The notes: generated by a model from the sequence alone, not told the origin. 36,238 nt of DNA from Geobacillus proteiniphilus (GCF_001908025.1 NZ_MQMG01000042.1:1-36238); one strand, 5' to 3'. Positions 1 to 9,230 are shown, counted from the stretch's first letter. Translations and numbers: made by a program.

Positions 1-1000
1 TTTTCACCGCCTCATCATGCTCATCCCATATTTCGCCGACAATTTGCTCGAGAATATCTTCGAGCGTAATCAAGCCGGCGGTGCCGCCAAACTCGTCGAC
101 GACGATCGCCATATGCACTTTGCTTTTTTGCAGCTCCGGCAGGAGATCGGACACTTTCATTGACTCGACAACGAACAACGGCTGGCGCAACAAATCGCGG
201 ATGCGCACCTCCCGCTTTTGCACAAGCTCGCTGAAAAAGTCGCTTTCCGACAAAATGCCGATCACGTTGTCAATATCCCCTTCATAGACCGGGATGCGGG
301 AATATTTCTCTTCCAAAAACACGTCGCGAATCTCTTCAATCGGCTGGTTCACTTCCACCGCCACCATATCAGCGCGCGGCGTGAAAATTTCTCCGACCAA
401 AATTTCATCAAAATCGAGCGAACGTTGGATCAATTCTTTTTCTTTGTTGTCGATGACCCCTTCTTCTTCACTCAGCTCAACCATCACTTTAATATCTTCC
501 TCAGTAACAGCCGGCACAGCCACCCCATTGGCGAACCTCTTGGCGATTCGATCTTTTAAGGCTTGGAGCGACGCCGTAACCGGCGTCATCAACTTCATCA
601 GCCCATAGGCAAGGCCGGCGTATCGGATGGCGAGCTGCTCCGCATGCTCTTTCGCCATCGATTTTGGCAAAATTTCACCGAAGACGACAAATAATACTGT
701 CATCACCGCCAGCGTGGCAAACAAGCCCATCTGTTCCCCAAGCAACGAAACGGCGATGTCCGTAAAGAGCACGACCGTCACGACGCTGGTGAGGCGGTTG
801 GCCACAGCAAGCGCCAACAACACGCGGTCAAGCTGACCGATCACCGCTTGGAGGCGCTTATTGTGCAGATGCTCTTCCGCATAATGCCGCAACCGTGCCT
901 TGCTTGCCGAAGAAAACGCGGCTTCTGCTGAAGCGAACAGTGCATTCGCGAGCAGGGAGAGGAAAAACCACCCGAACAACCTTAACGGCCACTCTTCCAA
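1..1000 (-). CDS. CNNM/CorC (HlyC/CorC) family membrane protein, N-terminal part
   Basis: The reverse strand reads open from a TTG at 1000 to the window edge (about 333 codons, C-terminus missing). The N-terminus has a hydrophobic segment and a DUF21/CNNM-type transmembrane region with the family pattern [10 protein letters not shown] near residue 115. It is followed by a CBS pair ([10 protein letters not shown], then [19 protein letters not shown]). The missing C-terminus should be the CorC_HlyC domain. Family members are implicated in divalent cation (Mg2+/Co2+) efflux or homeostasis at the cytoplasmic membrane. The TTG is the first possible start after an in-frame TAG and has AGGAG 12 nt upstream, which is rather long. 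Family assignment is firm; the start and the exact ion are not. Confidence 0.88.
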   Translation of the reverse strand, partial: MEEWPLRLFGWFFLSLLANALFASAEAAFSSASKARLRHYAEEHLHNKRLQAVIGQLDRVLLALAVANRLTSVVTVVLFTDIAVSLLGEQMGLFATLAVMTVLFVVFGEILPKSMAKEHAEQLAIRYAGLAYGLMKLMTPVTASLQALKDRIAKRFANGVAVPAVTEEDIKVMVELSEEEGVIDNKEKELIQRSLDFDEILVGEIFTPRADMVAVEVNQPIEEIRDVFLEEKYSRIPVYEGDIDNVIGILSESDFFSELVQKREVRIRDLLRQPLFVVESMKVSDLLPELQKSKVHMAIVVDEFGGTAGLITLEDILEQIVGEIWDEHDEAVK

Positions 1001-1137
1001 CGAATCTTCACACTCCTATGGATGGTGACTATGTTATTCATATCCATTTTTCCGCCGAATCATGCGTAAAAACCACACTTGCCGCGCTAAGCGGAAACAA
1101 AGCGATGCGGCCGGCAGCAGCCGTTTTCGCTCTTCCT

Positions 1138-1165
1138 ATCTTAAATATAACAAATTTTTCGCCAA
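1138..1165 (-). promoter_or_regulatory. candidate sigma-A promoter for the CNNM gene
   Basis: On the minus strand TTGGCG and TAAGAT are separated by 16 nt, about 140 nt upstream of the CNNM start. Match to consensus only. Confidence 0.3.
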
Positions 1166-1209
1166 CTGACTATAGCTGGCGAGTTGTCCTTCCATATAAA
1201 GCCAGACAA

Positions 1210-1246
1210 CCAAAAAGAAAAATGCGCCGGATGAACCGAGGCGCAT
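1210..1246 (-). terminator. intrinsic terminator of the 27-aa ORF
   Basis: A perfect 7-bp stem (1222-1228 with 1240-1246) is followed on the minus strand by a T-rich tail (TTTTTCTTTTT). The TGA stop of the small ORF overlaps the stem, as is common for short compact genes. Confidence 0.75.
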
Positions 1247-1329
1247 CATGATTCAAGCCAACAGGAACCAATCAAATACACAAGAACAAGCAATGAGGCA
1301 ATGTTGAATGTCACCGACCACTCGGCCAT
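1246..1329 (-). CDS. 27-residue single-span membrane microprotein
   Basis: This short ORF starts with ATG at 1329 behind a strong GGAGGGG site (6 nt spacing) and ends with TGA inside an intrinsic terminator stem. The peptide begins MAEWSVTF, continues with a hydrophobic stretch (ASLLVLVYLIG) long enough for one membrane span, and ends CWLES. It stands alone between the thi operon terminator and the CNNM gene. Function is unknown. The pairing of a good RBS with a dedicated terminator is the main reason to regard it as a gene; conservation could not be tested. Confidence 0.5.
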   Translation of the reverse strand: MAEWSVTFNIASLLVLVYLIGSCWLES

Positions 1330-1432
1330 TCGTCTTCCCCTCCCTTTTCTTCCCCTCTTTCATCGTACCATATTGACGGCGGGAAAAGCAGGAGGAGAAG
1401 GGTGTCTTTTTGACAGTTTGATGAACAAAACA

Positions 1433-1460
1433 AGGGCGTCCTCCCATCAATAGACGCCCT
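1433..1460 (-). terminator. terminator at the end of the thiamine operon
   Basis: A perfect 8-bp stem (AGGGCGTC / GACGCCCT) with a 12-nt loop lies 20 nt beyond the thiF stop. T-rich sequence follows on the minus strand, and also on the plus strand, so it may work both ways. Confidence 0.75.
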
Positions 1461-1479
1461 CATTTCATTTTCTCTCGTT

Positions 1480-2505
1480 TCAACCTAAATAGCGGTAATA
1501 GATCGCCTTTGCCTCCTGCACGTCTTTCGTGCCGTGCACAAGCGCACGGCCATCACGAAAGACAACCAACCGCTTGTCGCCGAGCGAAACGGAGACAAGA
1601 TACGGGTTCGCTTCCGCTTGAAGCCCTTGGCGGCGAAACAGCTCCGCCACTTCATTCAAGTCGTACTCGCGTCGGGCAGGCGGACGGATTTGCACAGAAT
1701 CGCGCCCGCACAAGACGGCAGTCTTCGTCCGTTGTTCATAGGAAAGAAACGGATAAGATGGATGACGTCCGCACGTCGGGCAACCGTCCTTTTTCACCCC
1801 GTCAATGCGAATGGCGGCATATTCGTTCGTCCAAAGGTCAAACGAAACGAGCTTGCCGCGGAGCGCCGACCAGTCCTCCACTAAAATTTTTAACGCCTCA
1901 GCCATCTGATAGCTGACAACCATTTGCACCGCTGGGCTGATAATGCCGGCCGTATCGCACGTCAATCCCCCTTGCGGCACCGTTTCAAGCAAGCAATACA
2001 AACAAGGCGTGCGGTTCGGAATGAAGGCGCAGCTTAAACCGTAACTGCCGACACAAGCGCCATAAATCCACGGAATGTTGTACTTGTAGGCAACGTCATT
2101 GATGACAAGGCGCGTATCAAAATTGTCTGTCGCATCGATCCATAAGTCAGGGCGTTGCTTGACAGCGATCGTTTCCAATTCTTCCGGGCCGGCGTCGCCG
2201 ACAATGGCCTCGATCTCAACCTCGCTGTTGATTTGTTCAAGGCGCCGTTTGGCGGCGATCGCCTTTGGCAGCCGCTCCTTCGCATCCGCTTCGCTGTACA
2301 GTTGCTGGCGCTGCAAGTTGCTCCATTCGACGTAATCGCGGTCGATGATTGTCAATTTGCCGATGCCGGCGCGCACGAGCGCTTCGGCGTTGCCTGTGCC
2401 GAGCGCTCCGGCACCGATCAGCACGACATGCTTTTCTCGTATTTTCTTCTGTCCTTCCTCTCCAATCGGTGCAAATAGTTGCTGTCGGGAATACCGTTCG
2501 TTCAA
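1480..2505 (-). CDS. thiF: ThiF, sulfur-carrier ThiS adenylyltransferase
   Basis: This 341-residue E1-like enzyme adenylates the C-terminal Gly-Gly of ThiS, so that sulfur can be loaded for thiazole synthesis. Visible features are the nucleotide-binding GAGALG (31-36), DATDNFDTR (124-132), two zinc CxxC pairs (C168/C171 and C242/C245), and the LTCDTAG segment with C183 in the position of the reactive cysteine of ThiF/MoeB. About 80 residues follow the ThiF fold, a C-terminal extension found in Bacillus-type ThiF. It is the last gene of the operon. Its ATG overlaps the thiG stop by 4 nt, implying translational coupling. MoeB is the alternative, but the thiS-thiG neighbours argue for ThiF. Confidence 0.93.
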   Translation of the reverse strand: MNERYSRQQLFAPIGEEGQKKIREKHVVLIGAGALGTGNAEALVRAGIGKLTIIDRDYVEWSNLQRQQLYSEADAKERLPKAIAAKRRLEQINSEVEIEAIVGDAGPEELETIAVKQRPDLWIDATDNFDTRLVINDVAYKYNIPWIYGACVGSYGLSCAFIPNRTPCLYCLLETVPQGGLTCDTAGIISPAVQMVVSYQMAEALKILVEDWSALRGKLVSFDLWTNEYAAIRIDGVKKDGCPTCGRHPSYPFLSYEQRTKTAVLCGRDSVQIRPPARREYDLNEVAELFRRQGLQAEANPYLVSVSLGDKRLVVFRDGRALVHGTKDVQEAKAIYYRYLG

Positions 2506-3269
2506 ACAACACTCATTCCTTCCATTGGGCTACTCGCTGACGCGTACCGTTTTTTCGGGATGCGTCCGGCTTCATAGCCGAGCCGGCCCGCTTCTACCGC
2601 CAGCTTCATCGCTTTCGCCATTTTCACTGGATCGGCCGCGCCGGAAACAGCGGTATTCAACAGCACCCCATCCGCGCCAAGCTCCATCGCCAGCGCCGCG
2701 TCCGCCGGTCCGCCGATGCCGGCGTCGACAATGACCGGCACGTTCGCCTGCTCAATGATAAAGCTCAAATTGAGCGGATTGATGATGCCTTGCCCGGACC
2801 CGATCGGCGAGGCGCCCGGCATGATCGCATGGCAGCCAAGCTCCTCAAGCCGCTTCGCCAGCACGACGTCATCGGATGTGTACGGCAACACGATAAACCC
2901 TTCCTCAAGCAGCATTTCCGCCGCTTTCAACGTCTCGATCGGGTCTGGGAGGAGCGTTTTGTCGCAGCCGATCACTTCTACTTTTATCATATCACACAAT
3001 CCGGATGCCTTGGCGAGCCGGGCGATGCGCACCGCTTCTTCGGCCGTTTTCGCCCCGGCGGTGTTCGGCAAAAGCTTATATTTGCTTAAATCGAGCTGCT
3101 CTAAAAAGTTCGGCTGCTCCGGAGAAAAGATGTTCATTCGCCGGACGGCGAACGTTAAAATTTCCGCCCCTGATGCTTCCACCGCTTCTTTTTGCACGTC
3201 CAAGCTCGGATATTTGCCCGTGCCGAGCAACAGCCGCGAAGAGAATTCATATGGGCCAATTTTCAACAT
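2502..3269 (-). CDS. thiG: ThiG, thiazole synthase
   Basis: This 255-residue TIM-barrel enzyme condenses 1-deoxy-D-xylulose 5-phosphate, dehydroglycine and the sulfur of ThiS-thiocarboxylate into the thiamine thiazole phosphate. The Schiff-base lysine is K96 in IKVEVIG. The phosphate-binding glycine-rich loops ([23 protein letters not shown]) are intact, and the length is typical. The ATG lies 1 nt after the thiS stop with GGAGG in the end of thiS. The glycine-derived imine should come from ThiO, encoded two genes upstream. Confidence 0.96.
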   Translation of the reverse strand: MLKIGPYEFSSRLLLGTGKYPSLDVQKEAVEASGAEILTFAVRRMNIFSPEQPNFLEQLDLSKYKLLPNTAGAKTAEEAVRIARLAKASGLCDMIKVEVIGCDKTLLPDPIETLKAAEMLLEEGFIVLPYTSDDVVLAKRLEELGCHAIMPGASPIGSGQGIINPLNLSFIIEQANVPVIVDAGIGGPADAALAMELGADGVLLNTAVSGAADPVKMAKAMKLAVEAGRLGYEAGRIPKKRYASASSPMEGMSVV

Positions 3270-3270
3270 C

Positions 3271-3474
3271 TCAACCGCCTCCTACAAAATGAACGATTTC
3301 CACGCGATCGCCATCGCATAGCGCCGTCGTCCCATACTCATGTTTTTGGATGATGCGGACATTGACTTCGACGATGCAAAGCTTGTTCTCAAGCCGGAAA
3401 TGGGCAAGCAAATCGCCCACCGTTTTCACCTCGTCGGGCACGGCGACCGTCTCCCCGTTAATCACTAACGTCAT
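3271..3474 (-). CDS. thiS: ThiS, sulfur carrier protein
   Basis: A 67-residue ubiquitin-like protein that carries sulfur as a C-terminal thiocarboxylate. It ends in Gly-Gly-Gly after VEIVHFV, with the terminal Gly-Gly required for adenylation by ThiF. The start overlaps the thiO stop by 4 nt (ATGA), and a GGTGGGGG site lies in the end of thiO. Confidence 0.95.
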   Translation of the reverse strand: MTLVINGETVAVPDEVKTVGDLLAHFRLENKLCIVEVNVRIIQKHEYGTTALCDGDRVEIVHFVGGG

Positions 3475-4604
3475 TCCACCCCCACCTTTCCGATATGGCG
3501 TGTCAACGAAAATGGCGCAAGGTCAAACGCCGTCTCTTTCCGCTCCACTAAGTCGGCGACAAGCAGACCGGTCAACGGGCTGAGCAAAATGCCGTTCCGG
3601 TAATGGCCGGCAGCGACGAATAAGCCGCGCCGCTCCGGATGCTCGCCTAGATAAGGCAAGCCGTCTTCGGTCTGCGGCCGAATGCCGCTCCATGATGCCA
3701 CCCATTCCGCCTGTTCGATGTCCGGAACAAGGTGGGCGGCGCGGTGAAGCAAGTTCATCACCCCACCGGCCGATACGCGCCGGTCGAACGTGCCGGGCGT
3801 GGACGTCGCTCCGATGAGCAGCCGGTTTCCTGATTTCGGAACGATGTAGCAGCCGTTTTTCGCAAATACAGTCGTTTGCAACAACGGAACCGGGGCGCGC
3901 ACCATGACGCATTCCCCTTTGACCGGATAAACGGAAAGCGAAAGCCCAACCCGCGCGCCGAGCCGCGCCGCCCAAGCGCCGGAAGCGATGACGACCGCCT
4001 CGGCGGCAAACGTTCCGCCTGTTGTGTCTAACACATGCCCACTGCTGTCGGAACGGATGTCGAACACTTCCGTATACTCGTACAGACAAGCGCCGGCGGA
4101 GGCGGCGGCATAGGCGAGAGCGGCGGCCAAATCCGGAGCGCTCACTTGCCCATCGCCAGGGATGTACATCGCGCCAGCAAGCGCTTCCGCCGCAAGACGC
4201 GGCTCCATTTCAAGCGCCTCCCCTTTCGTGAGCCACTGCACCGGTTCGCCTATGCCCCGCCAAAATGTATAATGGCGATAGAGATCGTCTGCTTCCTCTT
4301 CCGTTGTCGCTAGTTTGATCAATCCTTTTTCGACAAGGCCGATATCGATGCCGGTCCTCTCCCTCAGCTCTTCAGCCAAGGCCGGCATGAGAGCTCGGCT
4401 TTGCAAGGCAAGCGGCACAAGCGGGCTTGGTGTCGAAAACTCGGATTGCGCCCCAAGCATGCCGGCTGCCGCGCTTGACGCCCCGCTTCCCATCGTTCCT
4501 TTTTCAAAAATGGCGACGCGATGCCGCCGCTTGGCGAGCTCAAAACCGATGGCCGCCCCAATCACCCCGCCGCCGACGATGGCGACGTCATACCGATGCG
4601 TCAT
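3471..4604 (-). CDS. thiO: ThiO, glycine oxidase
   Basis: A 377-residue FAD-dependent amine oxidase of the DAO family that oxidises glycine to the imine used by ThiG. The N-terminus has the dinucleotide-binding GGGVIG (11-16), followed by the GSGASSAAAGML motif near residue 40. The C-terminus has WSGIRPQTEDGLPYLG and the AAGHYRNGILLSP motif near 335-347, both typical of ThiO. It begins 3 nt after tenI behind GGGAGGGG and overlaps thiS by 4 nt. In bacilli this enzyme replaces the radical tyrosine lyase ThiH, consistent with an aerobic host. Confidence 0.94.
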   Translation of the reverse strand: MTHRYDVAIVGGGVIGAAIGFELAKRRHRVAIFEKGTMGSGASSAAAGMLGAQSEFSTPSPLVPLALQSRALMPALAEELRERTGIDIGLVEKGLIKLATTEEEADDLYRHYTFWRGIGEPVQWLTKGEALEMEPRLAAEALAGAMYIPGDGQVSAPDLAAALAYAAASAGACLYEYTEVFDIRSDSSGHVLDTTGGTFAAEAVVIASGAWAARLGARVGLSLSVYPVKGECVMVRAPVPLLQTTVFAKNGCYIVPKSGNRLLIGATSTPGTFDRRVSAGGVMNLLHRAAHLVPDIEQAEWVASWSGIRPQTEDGLPYLGEHPERRGLFVAAGHYRNGILLSPLTGLLVADLVERKETAFDLAPFSLTRHIGKVGVE

Positions 4605-4607
4605 CCC

Positions 4608-5213
4608 CTATCCCCTCCCTTTCACTATGTCTGCCAGCCGTTTGGCCTCAGCAACGGGGTCGGCAGCGAAAAAAACAGCCGACAATACCGCCACCCCGGC
4701 CGCGCCCGCTTCCAGCACCCGACGGGCGTTGCCGGCGTGAATGCCGCCGATGGCGATGACTGGAATGGACACGGCGGCCACGATTTCCGCAAGCGAGTCC
4801 AGACCGCGCGGCCGTAAACCGGGCTTGCTTTCCGTCGGAAAAATATGACCATACAAACAAAAGTGAGCGCCATCCTGTTCGGCTTGTTTCGCCTCCTCAA
4901 GCCCGTGCACCGAGCAACCAACCGTCAAGTCCGGAAACGAGCGGCGGACGGCGCGCACCGGCAGGCTGTGATAAGCAAGCTGCACACCTTTGACACCGTA
5001 GACAGCCGCGACATCAACCCGGTCATTGACGATGATTTTTTGCGGCGGCACCCCGACGCGAAGCAGGGACATGACAAACGCCGCCACTTCACGCGCCGTC
5101 TTCCCTTTTTCGCGAATATGAATCAGGTCGGCATACGGATGGGTGTGCGCACAAATCGCGGCGAACTCGCCAACCGTCTGACGCCCGGTGGAAATGAAAT
5201 GGAGAACCCCCAT
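4608..5213 (-). CDS. tenI: TenI, thiazole tautomerase
   Basis: A 201-residue ThiE-like TIM barrel. In Bacillus TenI aromatises the thiazole tautomer made by ThiG and lacks thiamine phosphate synthase activity. The motif GHIFPTESKPGLRPRG is TenI-like, and its histidine falls at residue 123 with the chosen start, close to the catalytic H122 of B. subtilis TenI. The ATG at 5213 was chosen because AAAGG lies 7 nt upstream. A start at 5240 would overlap ykoC and lacks a good site. ThiE is the main alternative; the thiO-thiS-thiG-thiF context favours TenI. Confidence 0.87.
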   Translation of the reverse strand: MGVLHFISTGRQTVGEFAAICAHTHPYADLIHIREKGKTAREVAAFVMSLLRVGVPPQKIIVNDRVDVAAVYGVKGVQLAYHSLPVRAVRRSFPDLTVGCSVHGLEEAKQAEQDGAHFCLYGHIFPTESKPGLRPRGLDSLAEIVAAVSIPVIAIGGIHAGNARRVLEAGAAGVAVLSAVFFAADPVAEAKRLADIVKGRG

Positions 5214-5229
5214 CGCCATCCCTTTCTTT

Positions 5230-6012
5230 CTACCGTACATCGCTTATAGAAATATACGGATAATGAACGCCGACATAGTAGGCGGCGAACATCAAAGCGG
5301 CAAACAAGGCGACAAGCCAAATATCATATTTGCCGAACCCGATTTCATAATAAAACGTGCGCCCCCCGCTGCCGGAAAATTGTTTCGCTTCCATCGCCAC
5401 AGCGATGCGCTGGGCGCGGCGGATGCTTTGCGACAACAGCGGAATGGCGTAGCGCTTCACTTTGCTGAGGCCGCCCTTGTTCGGCACGCCGCGCACTGTT
5501 AACGCATAGCGGATCGTCTGAAACTCTTCAAGCATAATCGGCAATAGGCGAACGGCCGCCAAAAAACTGTACGCATACTTTGGCTTCAGCTTCAGCTGCT
5601 GCATGAGTGAATAAAACAACGGAACCGGCCGGGTCGTCAGCGAAAAAATCAACCCGAGAAGCCCAAGCGCCAAAGCGCGAAACCCGATGTGCACCCCGCG
5701 CCAAAAACTTTCCGCTGTAATATGGATGAGCCCCCAGCGAACCCATGTCGTTGTTCCTTCGCCAAACATCATCATCGATGAAGCCGTCGAAACAAAGACG
5801 AGGAAAAACGGCAAAAACAGCCAAAACAACACATTCGCCGGATAGCCGGTGCCAAAGCAAAACAAAACGAAGAGAGCGAGCGAAACGTTAATCAGCACAT
5901 TCGGGTTATGAATGAACAACACAGCGAAAAAGAGCACGACAAGCACAATGAGCTTCAAGCTCGGGTTCGTCTCATGAAGCCATGTCTCGCGGCAGCGAAC
6001 CTCCCATTTCAT
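5230..6012 (-). CDS. ykoC: YkoC, ECF transporter T component
   Basis: A 260-residue integral membrane protein of the EcfT/CbiQ family, with hydrophobic segments near 18-60 and 105-125 and a C-terminal span. The coupling region carries the two arginine/lysine motifs expected of EcfT (LTVRGVPNKGG, AMEAKQF), which contact the ATPase subunits. It overlaps the ykoD stop by 4 nt. With YkoD and YkoE it would form an importer. YkoEDC under TPP riboswitch control is associated with uptake of thiamine or its hydroxymethylpyrimidine precursor. Confidence 0.9.
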   Translation of the reverse strand: MKWEVRCRETWLHETNPSLKLIVLVVLFFAVLFIHNPNVLINVSLALFVLFCFGTGYPANVLFWLFLPFFLVFVSTASSMMMFGEGTTTWVRWGLIHITAESFWRGVHIGFRALALGLLGLIFSLTTRPVPLFYSLMQQLKLKPKYAYSFLAAVRLLPIMLEEFQTIRYALTVRGVPNKGGLSKVKRYAIPLLSQSIRRAQRIAVAMEAKQFSGSGGRTFYYEIGFGKYDIWLVALFAALMFAAYYVGVHYPYISISDVR

Positions 6013-7469
6013 CGCCCTGCCCCACCTTCCGCCAACACCGGCTCTCGGATGTCAAGCTGTTCGTCCCGAACGAGCGCCCCGTCTTCAATCACCCACCGTC
6101 TCGTCGCAAAACGGCGGACGATTTGTTCGTCATGTGTAACCATCATGATCGCCGCTCCTTGTTCGCGGTGCGCTTCAAGCATTTCAAGCAAAGCAAACGT
6201 GTTTTTCGCGTCCTGACCAAACGTCGGCTCATCAAGCAAAAAGAGGCGTTGGCCGGCGACGATCGAAGCGGCGACGCTCAACCGCCGCTTTTGTCCGACC
6301 GACAGTTGGTACGGGTGCTGGTCTTGCTGCTCAACAAGGTCAAATTCACGCAACAGGCGGGTGATGGTTTCCTCGATTTCCGCTTCCGGCCGCCCTTCAA
6401 GCCGAAGCGAGTAGGCGAGCTCTTCGCGAACGGAATGGGTGACAAATTGCCACTCCGGATTTTGGAAAACGAACGCAATATGGCGGTAGAGCGGGTGTTG
6501 CCGCTTGATGTCGGCGCCTAGCAGCATATACTCGCCGTCCGTGCGAATGAGTTGCATGAGCGCATGCAACAGCGTGCTTTTGCCGGCGCCGTTTTTTCCG
6601 GTGACGGCAATCCATTCGCCGGCGTGCACCGTTGCTTCAGGAACATAGATTTTCGCCTCACGGCCGCGGAACCCGCGAAAACGGGCGAGGCGAAGAAGCT
6701 TCTCGCCTTTATGGTGTTTCCGCCGCCTTGCCGTTCGATCATAGTCGTCCCAGACGCCTGGATACCAAATGCCTTCAGCGGCAATGACGTCTTTATAGTC
6801 GGAAAACACCGCTTTCGCCTCGCCGTCGGCGACGATGCGCCCATCGCGGCCGAACAAGACAATGCGATCCACAAAGTCGAGCACATGGTCAATTTTATGC
6901 TCGACGATGACGACCGTTTTGCCGCGGCCCACCTGCTTCACCGTTTGCCATACCGCCTTCGTCCCTTCTTCATCGAGCAGCGCCGTCGGCTCATCCAAAA
7001 ACAAGATATCCGGCTCAAGCGCCAGCACCGAAGCAAGAGCCAACCGCTGCTTCATTCCACCGGAAAGCGTATGAATATCAGTATGCGGGGCGATCTCCAA
7101 ACCGACTTGGTCCAGCAGGGCACGGATGCGGACGGGCATCTCGTGGCGCGGCACGCTTCGATTTTCGAGGGCAAAAGCGATTTCCTCGTCCGCATACGGC
7201 ATGCAAAATTGCGCATCAGGATCTTGGAAAACATAGCCCCACCGTTTCGGCCGCTCAAGGCGCTCCGCTTTCATCGGCACATCGATCGAGTGGGGAATGA
7301 TGCCAGCCATCACTTGCAATAATGTCGACTTGCCGCATCCCGACGGACCAAGGAGGAGCACTTTCTCCCCCTCGGCAATCGAAAGCGACAAGTCGCGAAA
7401 CAGCAGCCCGTCGCTCCCGGGAAATTTCAGACGCAGCCGATCAATCGCAATTGCTTGTTTCATCGCCAT
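6009..7469 (-). CDS. ykoD: YkoD, double ECF transporter ATPase
   Basis: A 486-residue protein made of two ABC ATPase domains. Domain 1 has Walker A GPSGCGKST (41-49), signature LSGGM (135-139) and Walker B LFLDEP (156-161). Domain 2 has GKNGAGKST (291-299), signature LSVGQ (389-393) and LFLLDEP (409-415). Both look catalytically intact. Open sequence extends 55 codons further upstream but into ykoE; the ATG at 7469 has AAGG 7 nt upstream and gives the length of B. subtilis YkoD. It energises YkoC/YkoE. Confidence 0.93.
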   Translation of the reverse strand: MAMKQAIAIDRLRLKFPGSDGLLFRDLSLSIAEGEKVLLLGPSGCGKSTLLQVMAGIIPHSIDVPMKAERLERPKRWGYVFQDPDAQFCMPYADEEIAFALENRSVPRHEMPVRIRALLDQVGLEIAPHTDIHTLSGGMKQRLALASVLALEPDILFLDEPTALLDEEGTKAVWQTVKQVGRGKTVVIVEHKIDHVLDFVDRIVLFGRDGRIVADGEAKAVFSDYKDVIAAEGIWYPGVWDDYDRTARRRKHHKGEKLLRLARFRGFRGREAKIYVPEATVHAGEWIAVTGKNGAGKSTLLHALMQLIRTDGEYMLLGADIKRQHPLYRHIAFVFQNPEWQFVTHSVREELAYSLRLEGRPEAEIEETITRLLREFDLVEQQDQHPYQLSVGQKRRLSVAASIVAGQRLFLLDEPTFGQDAKNTFALLEMLEAHREQGAAIMMVTHDEQIVRRFATRRWVIEDGALVRDEQLDIREPVLAEGGAGR

Positions 7470-7477
7470 TCGCCGCC

Positions 7478-8068
7478 TTACCGGTTCAACGCATCGTAAT
7501 CGTCTTTCGAGGCCGGACGCCACATTTGCGTCACTCCGGTTTTTTCGAGCGCTTTCGCCAATGAAACAGCAAACACGCCGGAGATGAGGATGGCACCGAT
7601 AAAACGCGCCAGCAAAAAGAGCGCCATATTCCATGGGGCGAGCGCCTCAATATAGCCTTTGTAAAAGTCCATGATGAGCGAACCAATCGTCGCCCCGACC
7701 GCGCCGAGCGATACAACGAACGCATCAAAGCGCCGATAGCGGAAGGCGGCAAAGACGAGCTCGGCAAACAGCCCTTGAACGACCCCGTAAATGAGCACTT
7801 CAAGCCCCCATTGCGATCCCATAATGAGTTCGCCGGACGAGGCGGCTACTTCAGCAAGCAGCGCCACCCCTGGCTTGCGAATGAGCAAATAAGCGAGCGA
7901 GGAGGCGATAAACCACATCCCGTAAATGAGTTGGTCAAGATGAAATCCGAATACTCCGACCGCACTGTACAACGGACCCCACAATTTGTAAATGATGCCG
8001 AACACAATCGCAATGACGATCGTCGTTAAAATATCCGCCAATTTTAACCCTTTTGTCTTCACTTCCAT
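7478..8068 (-). CDS. ykoE: YkoE, ECF transporter substrate-binding (S) component
   Basis: A 196-residue hydrophobic protein with about five or six spans, beginning MEVKTKGLKLADILTTIVI. It matches YkoE-type S components associated with thiamine or its pyrimidine precursor. The ATG at 8068 follows AAGGAGGAG by about 8 nt; a TTG 27 nt further upstream overlaps tenA and was rejected. The gene lies between tenA, which salvages aminopyrimidines, and ykoD. The substrate is therefore probably a thiamine breakdown pyrimidine or thiamine itself. That is inference; no substrate residues were mapped. Confidence 0.88.
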   Translation of the reverse strand: MEVKTKGLKLADILTTIVIAIVFGIIYKLWGPLYSAVGVFGFHLDQLIYGMWFIASSLAYLLIRKPGVALLAEVAASSGELIMGSQWGLEVLIYGVVQGLFAELVFAAFRYRRFDAFVVSLGAVGATIGSLIMDFYKGYIEALAPWNMALFLLARFIGAILISGVFAVSLAKALEKTGVTQMWRPASKDDYDALNR

Positions 8069-8091
8069 CCTGTTCTCCTCCTTGCATCGAG

Positions 8092-8775
8092 TCAACGGCT
8101 CGCCGCCAATTCAGCCGACGGCCACTGCTCAAGCCGATACGCCATCTCCCAAAACTCGTACTCATATTCGCTGCTGATGAGGAAATGCCGCTTCATCCGA
8201 TGGCGATCCTCTTCGGTGACCGCGTCAGCGATGTCGTCAAGCCGCGCGATTTGCTCTTCCACAAGCGAGCGGAACCAGTCCGAACTGTAGGTGCCGATCC
8301 ATTTTTCATAAATCGGATCGTTCGGCCGGCATGTTTTCAAGCGCTCGCCAATTTCGTAATACAGCCAGTAGCACGGCAAAATGGCGGCGATAACATCACC
8401 GAGATGCCCTTCGTACGCCGCGCGGTACATGTGCGACGTATAGGCGTACGCCGTCGGCGCCGGAATGAACGCCGCCCTTTCCTCTTCCGTAATGCCTAGC
8501 AGCTCGGCGAACGTTTCATGCAGCGACAGCTCGGCTTCGCACGTGCTTTGTGCATGGTGCGCCAACCGGGCTGTCGTCGCCAAATCCGGCGATTTCGCTG
8601 CCCCGATCGCCTGCACGCGGGCAAAATGGCGCAAATAATAGGCATCTTGCATCACGTAATAGCGAAACTTCTCGCGCGCGAGCGTCCCTTGGCCAAGCTC
8701 CTGAACAAACGGATGGCGAAAGCTCGCCTGCCAGATCGGATCGGCCGCTTGGCGCAATTGCTTTGCGAATGACAT
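8092..8775 (-). CDS. tenA: TenA, aminopyrimidine aminohydrolase (thiaminase II)
   Basis: A 227-residue all-helical enzyme that hydrolyses aminomethyl-aminopyrimidine to hydroxymethylpyrimidine, salvaging degraded thiamine. The catalytic residues known from B. subtilis TenA fall at identical numbers here: D44 (MQDAYYLR), C135 (LPCYWLYYEIG) and E205 (SSEYEYEFW). It is the first gene of the operon, with AGGGGGAGG 6-7 nt before the ATG, directly downstream of the TPP riboswitch. Confidence 0.96.
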   Translation of the reverse strand: MSFAKQLRQAADPIWQASFRHPFVQELGQGTLAREKFRYYVMQDAYYLRHFARVQAIGAAKSPDLATTARLAHHAQSTCEAELSLHETFAELLGITEEERAAFIPAPTAYAYTSHMYRAAYEGHLGDVIAAILPCYWLYYEIGERLKTCRPNDPIYEKWIGTYSSDWFRSLVEEQIARLDDIADAVTEEDRHRMKRHFLISSEYEYEFWEMAYRLEQWPSAELAASR

Positions 8776-8801
8776 TCGTCCTCCCCCTTTTTTAGCAAAA
8801 T

Positions 8802-8845
8802 AAAAACGCCGCTTCCTTTGCCTATTGGCGTAAAGAAAGCGGCGT
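8802..8845 (-). terminator. riboswitch-controlled terminator upstream of tenA
   Basis: A perfect 9-bp GC-rich stem (8806-8814 with 8837-8845) is followed by TTTTTATTTT on the minus strand. It lies between the TPP aptamer and tenA, so it is the likely expression platform. Another 7-bp hairpin (about 8863-8887) sits between it and the aptamer and may take part in the switch. Confidence 0.85.
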
Positions 8846-8897
8846 GGGCATGCGACGACGTTGGCAAGGCAAAGCGCCTAGCCTTGCTGTGCTGCTC

Positions 8898-8990
<93 letters not shown>

Positions 8991-9023
8991 ATGATGGTGC
9001 AATTTTCAGTTTTCTTTACACTT

Positions 9024-9051
9024 ATCATACCACGACGGCAACGGTTGTCAA
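9024..9051 (-). promoter_or_regulatory. sigma-A promoter of the thiamine operon
   Basis: A perfect -35 TTGACA (9046-9051) and a -10 TATGAT (9024-9029), 16 nt apart, end 34 nt upstream of the TPP aptamer on the minus strand. Confidence 0.85.
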
Positions 9052-9094
9052 TCTTTTTTTCGCCGACGTTGCGCCGCACGTTTCAACGTTATTA

Positions 9095-9158
9095 GGCAAG
9101 GAGTCCCCCACCTCTAAGAGAAGGGAAGGTGAGGGAGGAATTGCCCTTTTTTATTTTT
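9095..9158 (+). repeat. long hairpin with T-run, possible IS200/IS605 left end or terminator
   Basis: GGCAA (9095-9099) pairs with TTGCC (9141-9145), and inside it TCCCCCACCT (9104-9113) pairs with AGGTGAGGGA (9127-9136) with one mismatch. A T-rich tail follows on the plus strand. It lies about 85 nt upstream of the tnpB remnant, where a subterminal palindrome of the insertion sequence would be expected, but its form also fits a rho-independent terminator. Confidence 0.5.
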
Positions 9159-9163
9159 TGTAC

Positions 9164-9206
9164 GAAAAACGGTTCGTTTTTCAGTAATACACGGTAAAAT
9201 TATAAT
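9164..9206 (+). promoter_or_regulatory. hairpin and possible promoter upstream of the tnpB remnant
   Basis: A perfect 8-bp inverted repeat GAAAAACG / CGTTTTTC (9164-9171, 9175-9182) precedes a TATAAT (9201-9206). The -35 region is not clear. If active, this promoter would now read through the truncated tnpB into rlmI. Confidence 0.35.
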
Positions 9207-9230
9207 ACTGAAAAAAAGGAGGTGAAACGC

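Noticed and set aside
81-836. Plus-strand frames over the CNNM gene.
   Set aside because: They are antisense shadows; the reverse strand has a continuous domain-bearing frame.
7470-7634. The 55-codon N-terminal extension of ykoD.
   Set aside because: It lies within ykoE in another frame, has no family resemblance, and a good RBS precedes the internal ATG at 7469.
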